Program-made: the position numbers and the translations under genes
Assembly: GCA_019096155.1 (NCBI GenBank)
Contig: JAHCVI010000003.1
Span: 3,348,001 to 3,412,000, forward strand
DNA: 64,000 nt
Origin: Staphylotrichum longicolle
Taxonomy: Eukaryota > Ascomycota > Sordariomycetes > Sordariales > Chaetomiaceae
Reading direction: 5' to 3'
Shown: piece by piece, positions 22,744 to 32,121 of the stretch
Numbering within the stretch: position 1 is the stretch's first letter
Layout: every line of letters begins with the position of its first letter
The notes under the pieces: model-generated
What the model saw: only the letters and a program-made list of their open reading frames with translations
What the model was told of the DNA's origin: nothing
Database searches by the model: none

Positions 22744-23271
22744 GTGGGAAGACGAAGATTCCCCAGGAGGGGAGGTTGGGGGTGGTCAAAGGGCGCGGGT
22801 GACGACGCCGGTGGTGGTGGGGGAGGGGAGGAGGCGGAGCGAGAGGGTTGTTTTGGATGTGGTTGAGTGAGCGGGATGGTTCTTCTTGACGCTCTTTATA
22901 CCGACGGGGACGCTACGATGAGAAGCGTTCCGTCTCCCTTTTTTTTTTTGTGTGTGTGGTTCTTTTTTGTTTTTTGAGCGGCGGCGTTTTCTTTGGTGCG
23001 TGTTCTAGAAGACGGCCTTGACGGTCGGCGTGTGATACCTCTCTGTTTCTGTTCGAGATACCTACTTACCTAGGGGTGCGGCTCGGTTAAGTTTAGTGTA
23101 ATGGGTCGGTCAGAATGCCAGATAGAGTAGCAGATGAAAGAGACAGGACTGTCATGGTATGATAAGATTATACAGAATCATATTTGGCCCATAACCTGTT
23201 TTCGAGGCTTCTTAACCAGCATACAATACGTTACAGTGGTATCTCTCACCCCTTCCTCTCTGTCTCGCAAT
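22744..23271. other. Convergent 3' region
   Basis: 528 bp between converging genes. Includes an 11-T run followed by GT repeats near 22940-22960 and TACCTA-type motifs near 23060-23075. No gene is seen, though the C-terminal end of the preceding protein could extend into the first ~120 bases in another frame (for example RVTTPVVVGEGRRRSERVV). Confidence 0.5.
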
Positions 23272-24654
23272 TTACCACAATGCCGTGGCGTTCACCACCA
23301 TGGTCCGCTCCGTCCGGTCATCCACCATCTCCCGCTTATGCCACAGCCGCGCAAACCTCTTCGCCTCGGCGACGTCGGCAAACGTGACGGCGAACCGCGT
23401 ATACCCCCGCATCTCCTCGCTCGGGTCGGGCGCGTTCCCGGCCCACTCGCCCCACGCGATCTTCGCGCTCCCGGTGTGCAGCGGATACACGCTGTCCTTC
23501 TCGACCAGCCGCCAGGGGAGGTTCCGCGCCGCGCCGTCGTCCTCGATGGCCTTGGCCATGGCCTCGGGCGTGATCTTGCTGCCCGCCAGGTGCACCGCGA
23601 CGCTGTGGCTGAGCCCGAGTCCCGTGTAGTTGCCGCGGAGGTGCCGGCCCAGGTTGTACGGCACCGACCCGTTGGACGCCGGCTGCGTGCTGCCGGCGGA
23701 GCGGGCCATGGCGGCGAGGTCCTTGACCGAGACCAAGCGGGATCGGAGTTGGCTCCCCCGCGGCATGAGCGTGAAGCTGGACAGGTCGGCGTCCGGGTCG
23801 CGCAGCAGGGCGTCGATGTGGTCGCGGTAGGCGGCGGCGTCGGCGCGCGAGTTGAAGAAGAGAAAGTACTGGCCTCGTGTCTCCCTGGTGTTGGCCGTGA
23901 TGGACTGCACAATCTTGATGATGCCGCCGGCCCACCCGGCGACGTGTTGGCCCTTGGGAGCCAGGCGGTAGAAGTCGGACTGGGCGAGCGAGCGGGACAG
24001 GTCGTTCAGGATGAGTACGAAGTGTTCGCTGGGCTCGCTACTTTCGCTGCTTTTGCTGCTGTCAAGGGTGGGAGCGGAAGGCGCGGTCTGGATGTCGGCT
24101 GCGGCAGTCTCCAGCCAAGCCCTCAGTTGGTCACCGACGTGAGAGACGTCGTTCTGAGTTTGGCCATGCCGGCCTGCTGCTATCGGTTCTGCCGCTGCCG
24201 CTGCCGCTGCCGCTGCTCCATGTTCAGCTGCCACCTCTCTTCCACTTTTAACGTCTTGGTCATCCTGTGCCGGAAGAGGTCTTGGTGGTTGACTTGCACC
24301 GGCATTGTCCCCAGGATCCCCGAGAATTGATGCCGGAAGAGGTTCCCGTCGCCGTGCTGTCGCGGATTTGGGTCTGTCTTGGAATAGTTTCTGGTAGAGC
24401 GAGGGCCTCTGGGACGCGGACGGTTGGGGATGTAGATTCAAGCCGCCTTGTGTTGCGCCTTGCGTCTGTTCTTGGTTCTCTTCTCGTTTTTGGTTTTGTT
24501 CTTTGTTTTCTTGCTGGCTTTCTTTTTGATCTTCACGTTCGAGTCGCCCTTGGCTCTTGTTCGAGTCGGCCCCGTAGCAGCGACATTGTCGAATGGCTAT
24601 TTGCGGTACTGGTAACCGCCTTGGGAGTAACTGTCGGGCTGTTGTTGGAAACAT
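23272..24654 (-). CDS. Probable mitochondrial protein with RRM-like segments, function unknown
   Basis: Single exon, 460 aa. The N-terminus MFPTTARQLLPRRLPVPQ with several Arg and no acidic residue in the first 30 positions looks like a mitochondrial presequence. A long disordered stretch rich in Gln, Glu and Lys follows, with a nine-alanine run (HGAAAAAAAAAEPI). The C-terminal half is folded: SEHFVLILNDLSRSLAQ and RGQYFLFFNSRADAAAYRDH resemble the strands of a divergent RNA-recognition motif. A later segment, RGYTRFAVTFADVAEAKRFA, could be a second. I do not recognise a named orthologue. The gene shares a 493-bp divergent promoter region with the AAA ATPase. RNA binding in mitochondria is an inference only. 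Confidence 0.75.
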   Translation of the reverse strand: MFPTTARQLLPRRLPVPQIAIRQCRCYGADSNKSQGRLEREDQKESQQENKEQNQKREENQEQTQGATQGGLNLHPQPSASQRPSLYQKLFQDRPKSATARRREPLPASILGDPGDNAGASQPPRPLPAQDDQDVKSGREVAAEHGAAAAAAAAAEPIAAGRHGQTQNDVSHVGDQLRAWLETAAADIQTAPSAPTLDSSKSSESSEPSEHFVLILNDLSRSLAQSDFYRLAPKGQHVAGWAGGIIKIVQSITANTRETRGQYFLFFNSRADAAAYRDHIDALLRDPDADLSSFTLMPRGSQLRSRLVSVKDLAAMARSAGSTQPASNGSVPYNLGRHLRGNYTGLGLSHSVAVHLAGSKITPEAMAKAIEDDGAARNLPWRLVEKDSVYPLHTGSAKIAWGEWAGNAPDPSEEMRGYTRFAVTFADVAEAKRFARLWHKREMVDDRTERTMVVNATALW

Positions 24655-25147
24655 GAGCGAGCTCGCAGTCGTGGGCTCTTTCGCTTCAAGTGGCTGTATG
24701 AGTGGATGGGTGAATTAGAGGATGAGCAGAGCAAATGAGAGAGATTGAGAGTGAGAACTGTGGGGCTGCAGTGGACGTTGCGGGCGCTAGCAAATGGTTA
24801 GGTACCTAGGTACAGGACAGTAAGGTGGTTGCGGGCCCACTCGAGCCAGTGCAAATTCTGGATGTCAGGACGCTAAAAGTCCAGGTCTTCAGGGCTCTGA
24901 CACTGCTGTCACCCTCCACTTATCAACTAAGTTGGACCTCGATCACATTGGTGCGAGAGTTGCACGTTTCAAGTGCAGGGTTTGCTCTCGTGTGACGGCC
25001 GAGAAGCACCTCATTCAGCAAGAGGCTTTCCACCTGCAACCTTTCAATTACAACCTAACAAGGGGCTGTGCCCGCCCTCATTCCCGGCCCCGCGCAGTGG
25101 AGAGACAACACCACGATATTCTCACGCCTCCCCAAAACGGAAGCACC
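24655..25147. promoter_or_regulatory. Divergent promoter region between mitochondrial-protein gene and AFG2-like gene
   Basis: 493 bp between the two start codons. It holds a near-palindromic AGGTACCTAGGTAC at about 24799-24812. The AAA gene frame is open upstream to about 24932 but without an ATG in good context, so that part is read as leader. Confidence 0.5.
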
Positions 25148-27469
25148 ATGAAGTCACTCGAGTTCCGCATCCGCAAACTGCACGTCAACACCGACGCCGA
25201 CAAGAGACTGCAGAAGAAACAGCCCTCGCGCGTCTATGTCAACGAGGAAGCCCTCATCGAACTCACCGGCACCAAGGATGGCGGCAGGGCTGTCTGCGTG
25301 GAGAGGCTCTCGGCCTCGCCCGATGAGCCCCCAGTCCGCCGCGAAGCCACCCTCTGGAAGGCCCCCGAGAAGCTAGACAAGACCGTCACCCAGATGTACG
25401 ATGCCTTCCGGGACGCCTGCAAGTACAAGCTGGGCGAGCAGGTGCGCATCACCTCCCTCGGCGGCCCCCTGCCCGACGCCGAGGAGGTTATCTTGGAGCA
25501 GGTCCCGGGTCAGGACGGTGCTGCCCCTGAATCTCTTGCACCCGAAGACATCCCCGGGTGGGAGTTTGCTCTGGCAGGCCGCCTGTCTCAGGTGGAGCAC
25601 GTCTATGCCGGCCTGGTGCTGAAGAATCTCTTCGTCAGGGGCCCCGAGAGATCGTTTACGGTAGCATCTGTGAACGGGAGGAGTACCGGCAACGCTCGCT
25701 ACCTGGATAGGAAAACGACTGTCAGGCTTGCAACCACTGCTCCCATCGGCGCCCAGACAGAAAGGGTTTCGTCGCGGAAGCTCGAGGTGACGGGCATTCG
25801 GGGGCTGGACACGCAAATCAACCAACTCAACAATATCCTGGACGGGTTTGACGCTGACGTGCCCTTCCAAGAAAAACCCTTTTATTCCGGCATCGTCATT
25901 CACGGCGGCCATGGCACGGGCAAGACGATGCTCCTGAACAGCATTGCCGGTGCCGGCTGGGGCACAGTCTTCCGCATCCAGTACAAGGACAAGCTTACCG
26001 AGATTCAAGAGTTTTTCCAAAAAGCGAGGCTACAACAGCCGAGTATCGTGCTAATCGACCAGCTCGAGCGCCTGATCGACAAGGATCGCAGCAACCGTGC
26101 TGCCGTTATCCTTGCGCTTTGCGAGGCTCTCGATGCGCTCGCAGCAGACACGGCAGCCAAGAATGAAATACCCCAAATCGTGGTCATCGCCACCTGTCTC
26201 GACTACACCACTGACGTACCCGAGGACCTGAAAGAGCCGGACCGTCTGACAAGCGAAATCTATCTTCCCTTGCCCGATGTTGACGGCCGGAGGGAGATTC
26301 TTACCTCGCTGAGGCTCGGCGTGGCCCCTGACCAAGAGCAGGATCTCCTCCGCCATCTAAGCGAGCGCACCCACGCCTACAATGGCAAGGACCTCCGCCG
26401 CTTAGTCGGCGAGGCGCGCTCGATAGGGCGTATTCGGCACCGCAAGACACTAGCAGACTCACCCGAGCCCAGCCTCCCTACACCCCCCTCGTCAGACGAT
26501 GCGGATCAACAAACGGAGGACGCCACCCCTCCACCACAACCAGTGTACTACCTCCCTGCCGATTATCACGAAGCCCTCCGCTTGGTCCGGCCCTCAGCCA
26601 TGCACGACATCAACCTCAAGCCTCCGCCCATCCGCTGGGACGACATCGGTGGCCAAGAAACCGTCAAGCTTTCCCTCCGGCGCGCCGTGCGCCTTTCAGT
26701 CGAGCCTCCCGAAGTTCTCTCTCAGTACTTTGACCGCCCCCCCAAGGGTTTCCTCCTGTACGGCCCACCAGGCTGTTCCAAGACCATGGCAGCGCAGGCC
26801 ATGGCGACCGAGTCGGGGCTCAACTTCTTCGCCGTCAAGGGCGCCGAGCTGCTCAACATGTACGTCGGCGAGTCAGAGCGCGCCGTGCGCCGCCTCTTCC
26901 AGCGCGCCCGCGAGGTCAGCCCGAGCATGATCTTCTTCGACGAGATCGACAGCATCGCCGGCCAGCGCAGCGGCTTCAGCCACTCCTCGTCGTCCTCCAG
27001 CTCCTCGTCCTCAGGCCACGGCGGCATCAACGTGCTCACCACCCTGCTCAACGAGATGGACGGCTTCGAGGCCCTGCACGGCGTGGTCGTCCTGGCCGCC
27101 ACCAACCGCCCGCAGGCGCTCGACCCGGCGCTGCTCCGCCCGGGCCGCTTCGACGAGCTCATCTACGTCAGCCCGCCCGACGAGGCCGCCCGCCGCGCCA
27201 TCTTCGCAAAGGTCGCCGCCCGCCGGAACATGCATCCTGATGTCGACGTCGACCGGCTGGCGCGTGAGACCGAGGGCTACTCGGGCGCCGAGATCAAGGG
27301 CATCTGCGCTGCCGCGGGCGTCGCCGCGTATGATCGGTTTGCTGCGGGTGGAGAGGCGGCGATTATGATGCAGGATCTGGAGAAGGGGATACGGAACCAG
27401 AAGAGGCAGATCACGGCGGAGATGCTGAGGGGCTTCGAGGAGTGGGAGAAGCAGTTTAGGAAGTTTTGA
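25148..27469 (+). CDS. AFG2: AFG2/DRG1-type tandem AAA ATPase
   Basis: Single exon, 773 aa from ATG 25148 (MKSLEFRIRKLHVNTDADKR). Afg2/Drg1 is a hexameric type II AAA ATPase that strips maturation factors such as Rlp24 from pre-60S ribosomes in the cytoplasm. An N-domain is followed by D1 with Walker A GGHGTGKT near residue 253. D2 has Walker A GPPGCSKT near residue 538 (the GCSKT form typical of Afg2/SPATA5), Walker B MIFFDEID near 594, then ATNRPQALDPALLRPGRFDE. D1 looks degenerate: its Walker B reads IVLIDQLERL (Asp-Gln instead of Asp-Glu). The later motif is ATCLDYTTDV...EPDRLTSEI rather than ATNRP...RPGRFD, so D1 may bind but not hydrolyse ATP. D2 carries an unusual ten-serine insertion just after Walker B. 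Another Afg2-related AAA paralogue remains possible. Confidence 0.83.
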   Translation: MKSLEFRIRKLHVNTDADKRLQKKQPSRVYVNEEALIELTGTKDGGRAVCVERLSASPDEPPVRREATLWKAPEKLDKTVTQMYDAFRDACKYKLGEQVRITSLGGPLPDAEEVILEQVPGQDGAAPESLAPEDIPGWEFALAGRLSQVEHVYAGLVLKNLFVRGPERSFTVASVNGRSTGNARYLDRKTTVRLATTAPIGAQTERVSSRKLEVTGIRGLDTQINQLNNILDGFDADVPFQEKPFYSGIVIHGGHGTGKTMLLNSIAGAGWGTVFRIQYKDKLTEIQEFFQKARLQQPSIVLIDQLERLIDKDRSNRAAVILALCEALDALAADTAAKNEIPQIVVIATCLDYTTDVPEDLKEPDRLTSEIYLPLPDVDGRREILTSLRLGVAPDQEQDLLRHLSERTHAYNGKDLRRLVGEARSIGRIRHRKTLADSPEPSLPTPPSSDDADQQTEDATPPPQPVYYLPADYHEALRLVRPSAMHDINLKPPPIRWDDIGGQETVKLSLRRAVRLSVEPPEVLSQYFDRPPKGFLLYGPPGCSKTMAAQAMATESGLNFFAVKGAELLNMYVGESERAVRRLFQRAREVSPSMIFFDEIDSIAGQRSGFSHSSSSSSSSSSGHGGINVLTTLLNEMDGFEALHGVVVLAATNRPQALDPALLRPGRFDELIYVSPPDEAARRAIFAKVAARRNMHPDVDVDRLARETEGYSGAEIKGICAAAGVAAYDRFAAGGEAAIMMQDLEKGIRNQKRQITAEMLRGFEEWEKQFRKF

Positions 27470-28094
27470 GTATGTCTCGGGGCGGTAAAAAGGAGGAAGA
27501 GGACAAGGGAAGGCTAAGGAAAGAACCAGAGGCATGGGCAGCATAGGATATACAAAAGCATATTTTCGGTTCACTTTCACTTTGCGAGGCAACACCACGT
27601 CTGCTCGCTCATGTCCATCTGCCAAACCAGTATTCACATTCAGGGGGTCGTCTCAACCCACCAACCAGCGTGGAACTGTGCTCCTCAACCACCACCTCAC
27701 ACCGTCGCCGCCAAAGAGGACCGGACCTCACCAGGTCCCAAGGCCGGTATGTTGTACACAGGCAGACCATGCTCCCTAACCCAACTGAACACAAGCCACG
27801 GCACCGCTGTCCCTTTCCCACGCCCAAACCTCTGAATTTTCTCGTGTCCTTCCCCTCTCCGCCCCACGCCGTGACAACCCCCCCATTCAGAAATCCTCGC
27901 CTCACTGAGTCGTTCAACCCATCTCCCGCCCCAGCCCACCATGCAGATCCATTATCTATCCACCACCCCCATCAGCCCTCCCTTGCAGGACTTCCGCCGA
28001 AACAAATCAGACAGACCAGCCCCCATCTCAGCAGAAAGCGGCCAGGCAAGGCAAGGATTTGTCTGGCAGAACCACCAAAAAAGGTCAGGTAGAC

Positions 28095-28260
28095 ACAGCC
28101 GGAGAGGAGAAGAAAAATAAAAAATAAACACCCTCGGAAAGAAGGAAAAGAAGAATGAAGAGAAGTGGGAAAAGGGGGGAATATGAATATCAATGGGATA
28201 TGTTGTAAAAATAAGAATGATGAGGAAACAAGAAAAAAAGAAAAAAAAAAAAAAAAAGGG
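28095..28260. repeat. Polypurine tract on the plus strand
   Basis: About 165 bases are almost entirely A and G apart from scattered T and C, ending in an uninterrupted run of about 17 A. Such tracts can form triplex or slipped structures and are prone to length change. Confidence 0.7.
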
Positions 28261-28281
28261 GTCTTCACTATCGCCGCCGTC

Positions 28282-28315
28282 CCTGACCTGACCTTGACCT
28301 GACCCGACCCGACCT
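28282..28315. repeat. Short tandem repeat of TGACC/CGACC units
   Basis: Consecutive variants of a five-base unit (CTGAC, CTTGAC, CCGAC) run for about 34 bases. It lies just right of the polypurine tract in non-coding DNA. Confidence 0.65.
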
Positions 28316-28965
28316 GGGGCGTAACTGTCCCACCCGTCCCATCCGTCCCATTCCTTGCTCCATCTGCCCACCCCATCCACCCACGTGGATGATGATGGAA
28401 ACGAGACAGGCCAAAAAAAAAAAAAAAGAAAGGGAAAAGAACAACCAAAAATCCCAAAACAGAGATGGAAAAATCAACCCCACCACCCTGATCCCGTTTC
28501 CGACCGACCCTTTACCCCCCGACCCTTTAACGTTACCCCCATGAGGACGCCGTTCCCCGAACCGAGTTGGGTGTTGAAACTGAAGATTGAAGACCAAACA
28601 CGACAAGACCAGACCAGACGAGACCAGACCGGACTGCTGCCCAGTTGGGATGGGAATGGGAGGAAAAGGAGGATGATGGGAAACAGTTAAGTCGTCATGC
28701 AGTGCGGGGCGAGCGAGCCCGACACAGGGGCCAAGCCCGCTCGCTAGCTAGCTAGCTCGTGGGGTGGTGGTCGTAGGAGTAGCAGCAGCAGCGGTGGTGG
28801 TGGTTGCTGATTAGTAACAAGACGAAGACGGAGACGGAGACGGAGAAGAAGCTGGTGGAGGGGGCGAAAAAAAGGTGGTGTGGTGGTGCAGCGCACAGCA
28901 AACCCGCAACCCTTCCCCCTTCACTCCTTCCCCAGTTCCCCCATCTCCATCTCATCCACATCCCT

Positions 28966-31900
28966 CTACTCCCCACCACCGCCACCATCATCCCCCGCGT
29001 TCACCGCCGCCGTCGCCGTCGCCGCCGTCTTCACCCCCGGCGAAATGCTAATCGCAATCTTCCTCACCCCACCCGCACCATTCGAACTCGCCACTGCTCC
29101 TCCTCCTCTCCCTCCTCCCCCCGCAGCAGCCGCTGTTCCTCCATGCCCCGAGAAGCTCCTCTTCTTCCTCAGCATTGCCGCTGAGACCTGCGGCGTGGTG
29201 TTCGCGTTGGCCGCGGCGCTGCTGCTGTTCCGCCGCTTGTGCTGCGTCAGCTTGTCCAGCGCGTCGTCGTCCTCGTCTTCCTCGCGGCGGCGCTTCTCTG
29301 ACAGCCTCTCGGGCGGCGCCGCGGCGGCGGCTACGGCTGCGGCTGCTGTGGCGGAGGATGATGATGATGAGGATGATGATGTAGGCGGGGTGCCGTTTGT
29401 TTGGTGAGTCGGTGTAGTAGGAGAGGGCGTTGTCGTTGTGGTGGTGGTGGTGGTGGTTGTTGGTTGCGCGTCGCCTGTAGAGGGGAGGGTCGGGGGGTGG
29501 GTGGTGTCGGCAGGTGTCATGACCGTGTCTCCGCCTGCTGCGCGTGCTACACCGTCGGTCTCATCGGCCTCTTCGTCCGAGTTGTACTCGACGAGCGGTT
29601 TTGACGGGCTTCTGTCCGCCGCCATGATGCCAGCGTGCGGCGCAGCTCCTCCTCGCTGGGCTCCTGGCCGGGCCCTGCGAGGTCGTCTTCGTCGTCTGAG
29701 GTGTTCCAGTAGTCTCCTGCGCCTGGTCGACGGTGAGGTGCTCCATCATGCCGCGCGCGCCGGCGCCGGCGACGTTGGCGGGGCGTCCCCGGCCCAGCTC
29801 GTCTTCCGACTCAAAATAGGGGTCGATGTTGGTCGTGAAACCTTGGGTCTGGTCGTAGCGGTTGAGGATCTCGTTAAAGATGTCCATGTAAGCAAGCGCC
29901 ATGACCTTCTCGCGGTAGTTCTCCACCATCTGCTTGATCAGCTCCTTGATGTTCTCCTTATTAACGAGCATAAAGAGCTCGAGGCAGGCAGACGAGAGGA
30001 GGTTGTCCCTTGGGAGTGTGCGCAGCAGGACGTCGAGAATCGGGCCAAGAACCTGCTTGTCAACCATGTGCTTGATGTAGAACTCGTCTTGCATCACAAC
30101 AAGGTGCCGGAAGAAGCGCACCGCAACTGCAGAAGGGTTAGCGCGGGTCACATGGTGGAAGACAACAGGTCAAACGTACCGAGCTGCAAATGCTTCTCCT
30201 TGCAGGCGAGCAGCTGCACGAACCGCGACGCCATGTTGTACGTGAAGACGAAGAACTTGCTGCGGTGGTGATGCCGCTGAATGTAGAAGCAGAGAATGTC
30301 GTTGAGGTAGCTGAACACTCCCTCCTCTGCAGGGCCGAACTTCATATCAGCCCGCTTCTCCAGGTTGAGGAGCGGCCGAAACAGTCTGACAGCGGAATGC
30401 TCGTAAAAATGCGTTAAAAATACGTCCTGCTGCGGATCAATGCCCGGGTGAGCTCTGATCCGAGGCTGGCCGGCAAACTCGCCTCCCCTGGCCTCCTGCT
30501 GCTGCTGAACCGCAGGCGGGCAGGGGTCGAGAAGCACTTTGAGCGCTTCCGAAACTTGCGACTTGACACCTAGGTCAACTTCGACGAGGAGGAGGTCGAT
30601 CAGCGTGTCTGTTAGCGGCGACAGACGCTTTTGGATCTGCTCATATATTGTTTGGCGGACCAGCGACGGATCGTGATCGATCATAGAAACCAGGATGTCT
30701 GTTGCGCCCACCCTCACCGACACGTCGCGATGGCGCATGCCAAAGTTGATGGCGGGGAGGAGGCCCTCCTTGAGGAAGTGCACGTACAGGCCCTGGCGGG
30801 CTGGCGGCTGGAGATTTTTTGCAATGGCGCAACATTGCTGGATGAACAAAACCGCCTCCTTCTTCCGCAAGGCGTGTTCGTGCGGGTCGTGGAAGATGGC
30901 GAAGAGGTCGTGCATGAATCCGGGAGTGGTATGCAGATGCTGGACAATGTCTACTTGGTTGAAGAATATCAACGAGTTGAGAACCGAGAAGGTTGGGTCG
31001 TCGAGGATCCTCGCCAGCACGACGTCCTTGAGATACTGCAGCCGGTATGTGATGTGGATCTTGCGGCGGACTTGCTCCTCCTGGATCCTGACCACCTCCT
31101 TGTACCGGCCCTGGTTGTTCAGCCACTGCCGGTGGTTCGCCTTGTGGCTCGGGAAATCCGGGTCGTACTCCAACGCGCCAACCACCCCCAAGACGCACTC
31201 GTCGGAAACGGCGTGCTCAATGATGCCCGTATCGTTGAGCAACAGGATCGTCTTCATGATGTTGCACAGTCGATGGAGATCCGGTAGACTCTCGAGGTCT
31301 TCAGCCATCTCGACCAGCGGAATGAGCTTGCCAATGTAGTCTTCGGCCATGATTGTCTTCGCAAGGGCGTCGCGGCCGGCCGGCGACTGGGAAAGGTTTC
31401 GGATAGCCATGTCCAAGTCATGTAGCGACCCCAGATCGGCGGGCGGGAGCTGAATCGAGGAGGGCAGTTCCATGGTCAAGTCGTCCGAGAGACTGTCGTC
31501 CGGGCCGCCCAAACCGCCCTGGAAGGCTTGTTGCACGCCGTCGATGAATTTCCTGCAGATAAGGACGGTTAGACAAGACCGTGATAGCAGGCTCAGAGCC
31601 AGCTCAAGTGCACAAACCAGATGGCGGCGCATCCTTCTGCTTCTTGGAAGCTCAGCGCCATATCAACACCATTATCGGTCCATACTATCAGCGTGTCTGC
31701 AGATCGTGTTAGATGCGGTGATTCGTAATGGCGGCAGCTGCGAGAGAGTTGCCCGGGGGAGGGGGGGTTTATGTTTGCGTGCCTTGCTGTTTCTGGAAGC
31801 CATCGTCCTTGACAATCTTGGTTTCTAGGAGCCGCCGGTTTGGCTGGTCTTCGGACTCGACGACAACACGGGGCTCTTTCGGGAGGCCTTCTTCCAACTA

Positions 31901-32121
31901 GAATACGCGGGAACGCAGCCGGTCAGCAAAGGGGGGCGACGGAAGACGCAAGGAAGGCCGAGCTGGCGACGTGGCGCCAAGCTCACATCGGGGAGACATA
32001 CCGGCACGAAGCAGGCATAGCAGAAGCCGGTGCCGCGGTCGAACCAGTCATTGTGGCGGAGCTCGTAGACCTTGACGCGCCTCTTGTCCGTTGTCTGATG
32101 AGGCACGGACTGTGCCATCAT
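28966..32121 (-). CDS. PSY2: Protein phosphatase 4 regulatory subunit 3 (PSY2/SMEK), with two frame breaks
   Basis: Exons are 32121-32002, 31897-31783, 31696-31618, 31552-30180 and 30126-28966. The N-terminal EVH1/PH-like domain includes KRRVKVYELRHNDWFDRGTG and DTLIVWTDNGVDMALSFQEA. The Smk-1/SMEK helical repeat region follows (KFIDGVQQAFQ, SVLNSLIFFNQVDIVQHLH, NMASRFVQLLACKEKHLQL, VVMQDEFYIKHMVDKQVLGP). The acidic, low-complexity tail carries VEYNSDEEADETDG. PSY2 targets PP4 to substrates in the DNA-damage response. Two breaks interrupt exon 5. Near 29712-29716 QAQE must shift to reach DYWNTSDDEDDLAGPG; near 29628-29633 a second shift reaches MAADRSPSKPLVEY. Adding one base at each gives exactly 949 aa. 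The intron after exon 2 has a GC donor (31782-31781). The upstream frame is open without an ATG, so MMAQSVPHQ is taken as the start. Confidence 0.88.

Larger units (their letters stand above)
27470..28965. other. Convergent intergenic region rich in simple repeats
   Basis: 1.5 kb between the AFG2-like and PSY2 stop codons, with no gene recognised. It contains a purine-rich tract at about 28095-28260 ending in a long A run, GACCT/GACCC-type repeats at about 28282-28315, a second A run near 28415-28432, GACCA repeats near 28593-28633, and a CTAG repeat near 28738-28758. Confidence 0.6.

Noticed and set aside
23134..24330. 398-codon plus-strand open frame opposite the mitochondrial candidate
   Set aside because: The minus-strand frame has a good ATG, a presequence and full-length openness; the plus frame is Arg/Val/Gly-biased without motifs.
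24932..25147. Longer N-terminus for the AFG2-like ATPase
   Set aside because: The frame is open but begins with TTG and the extra residues have no AAA N-domain features.
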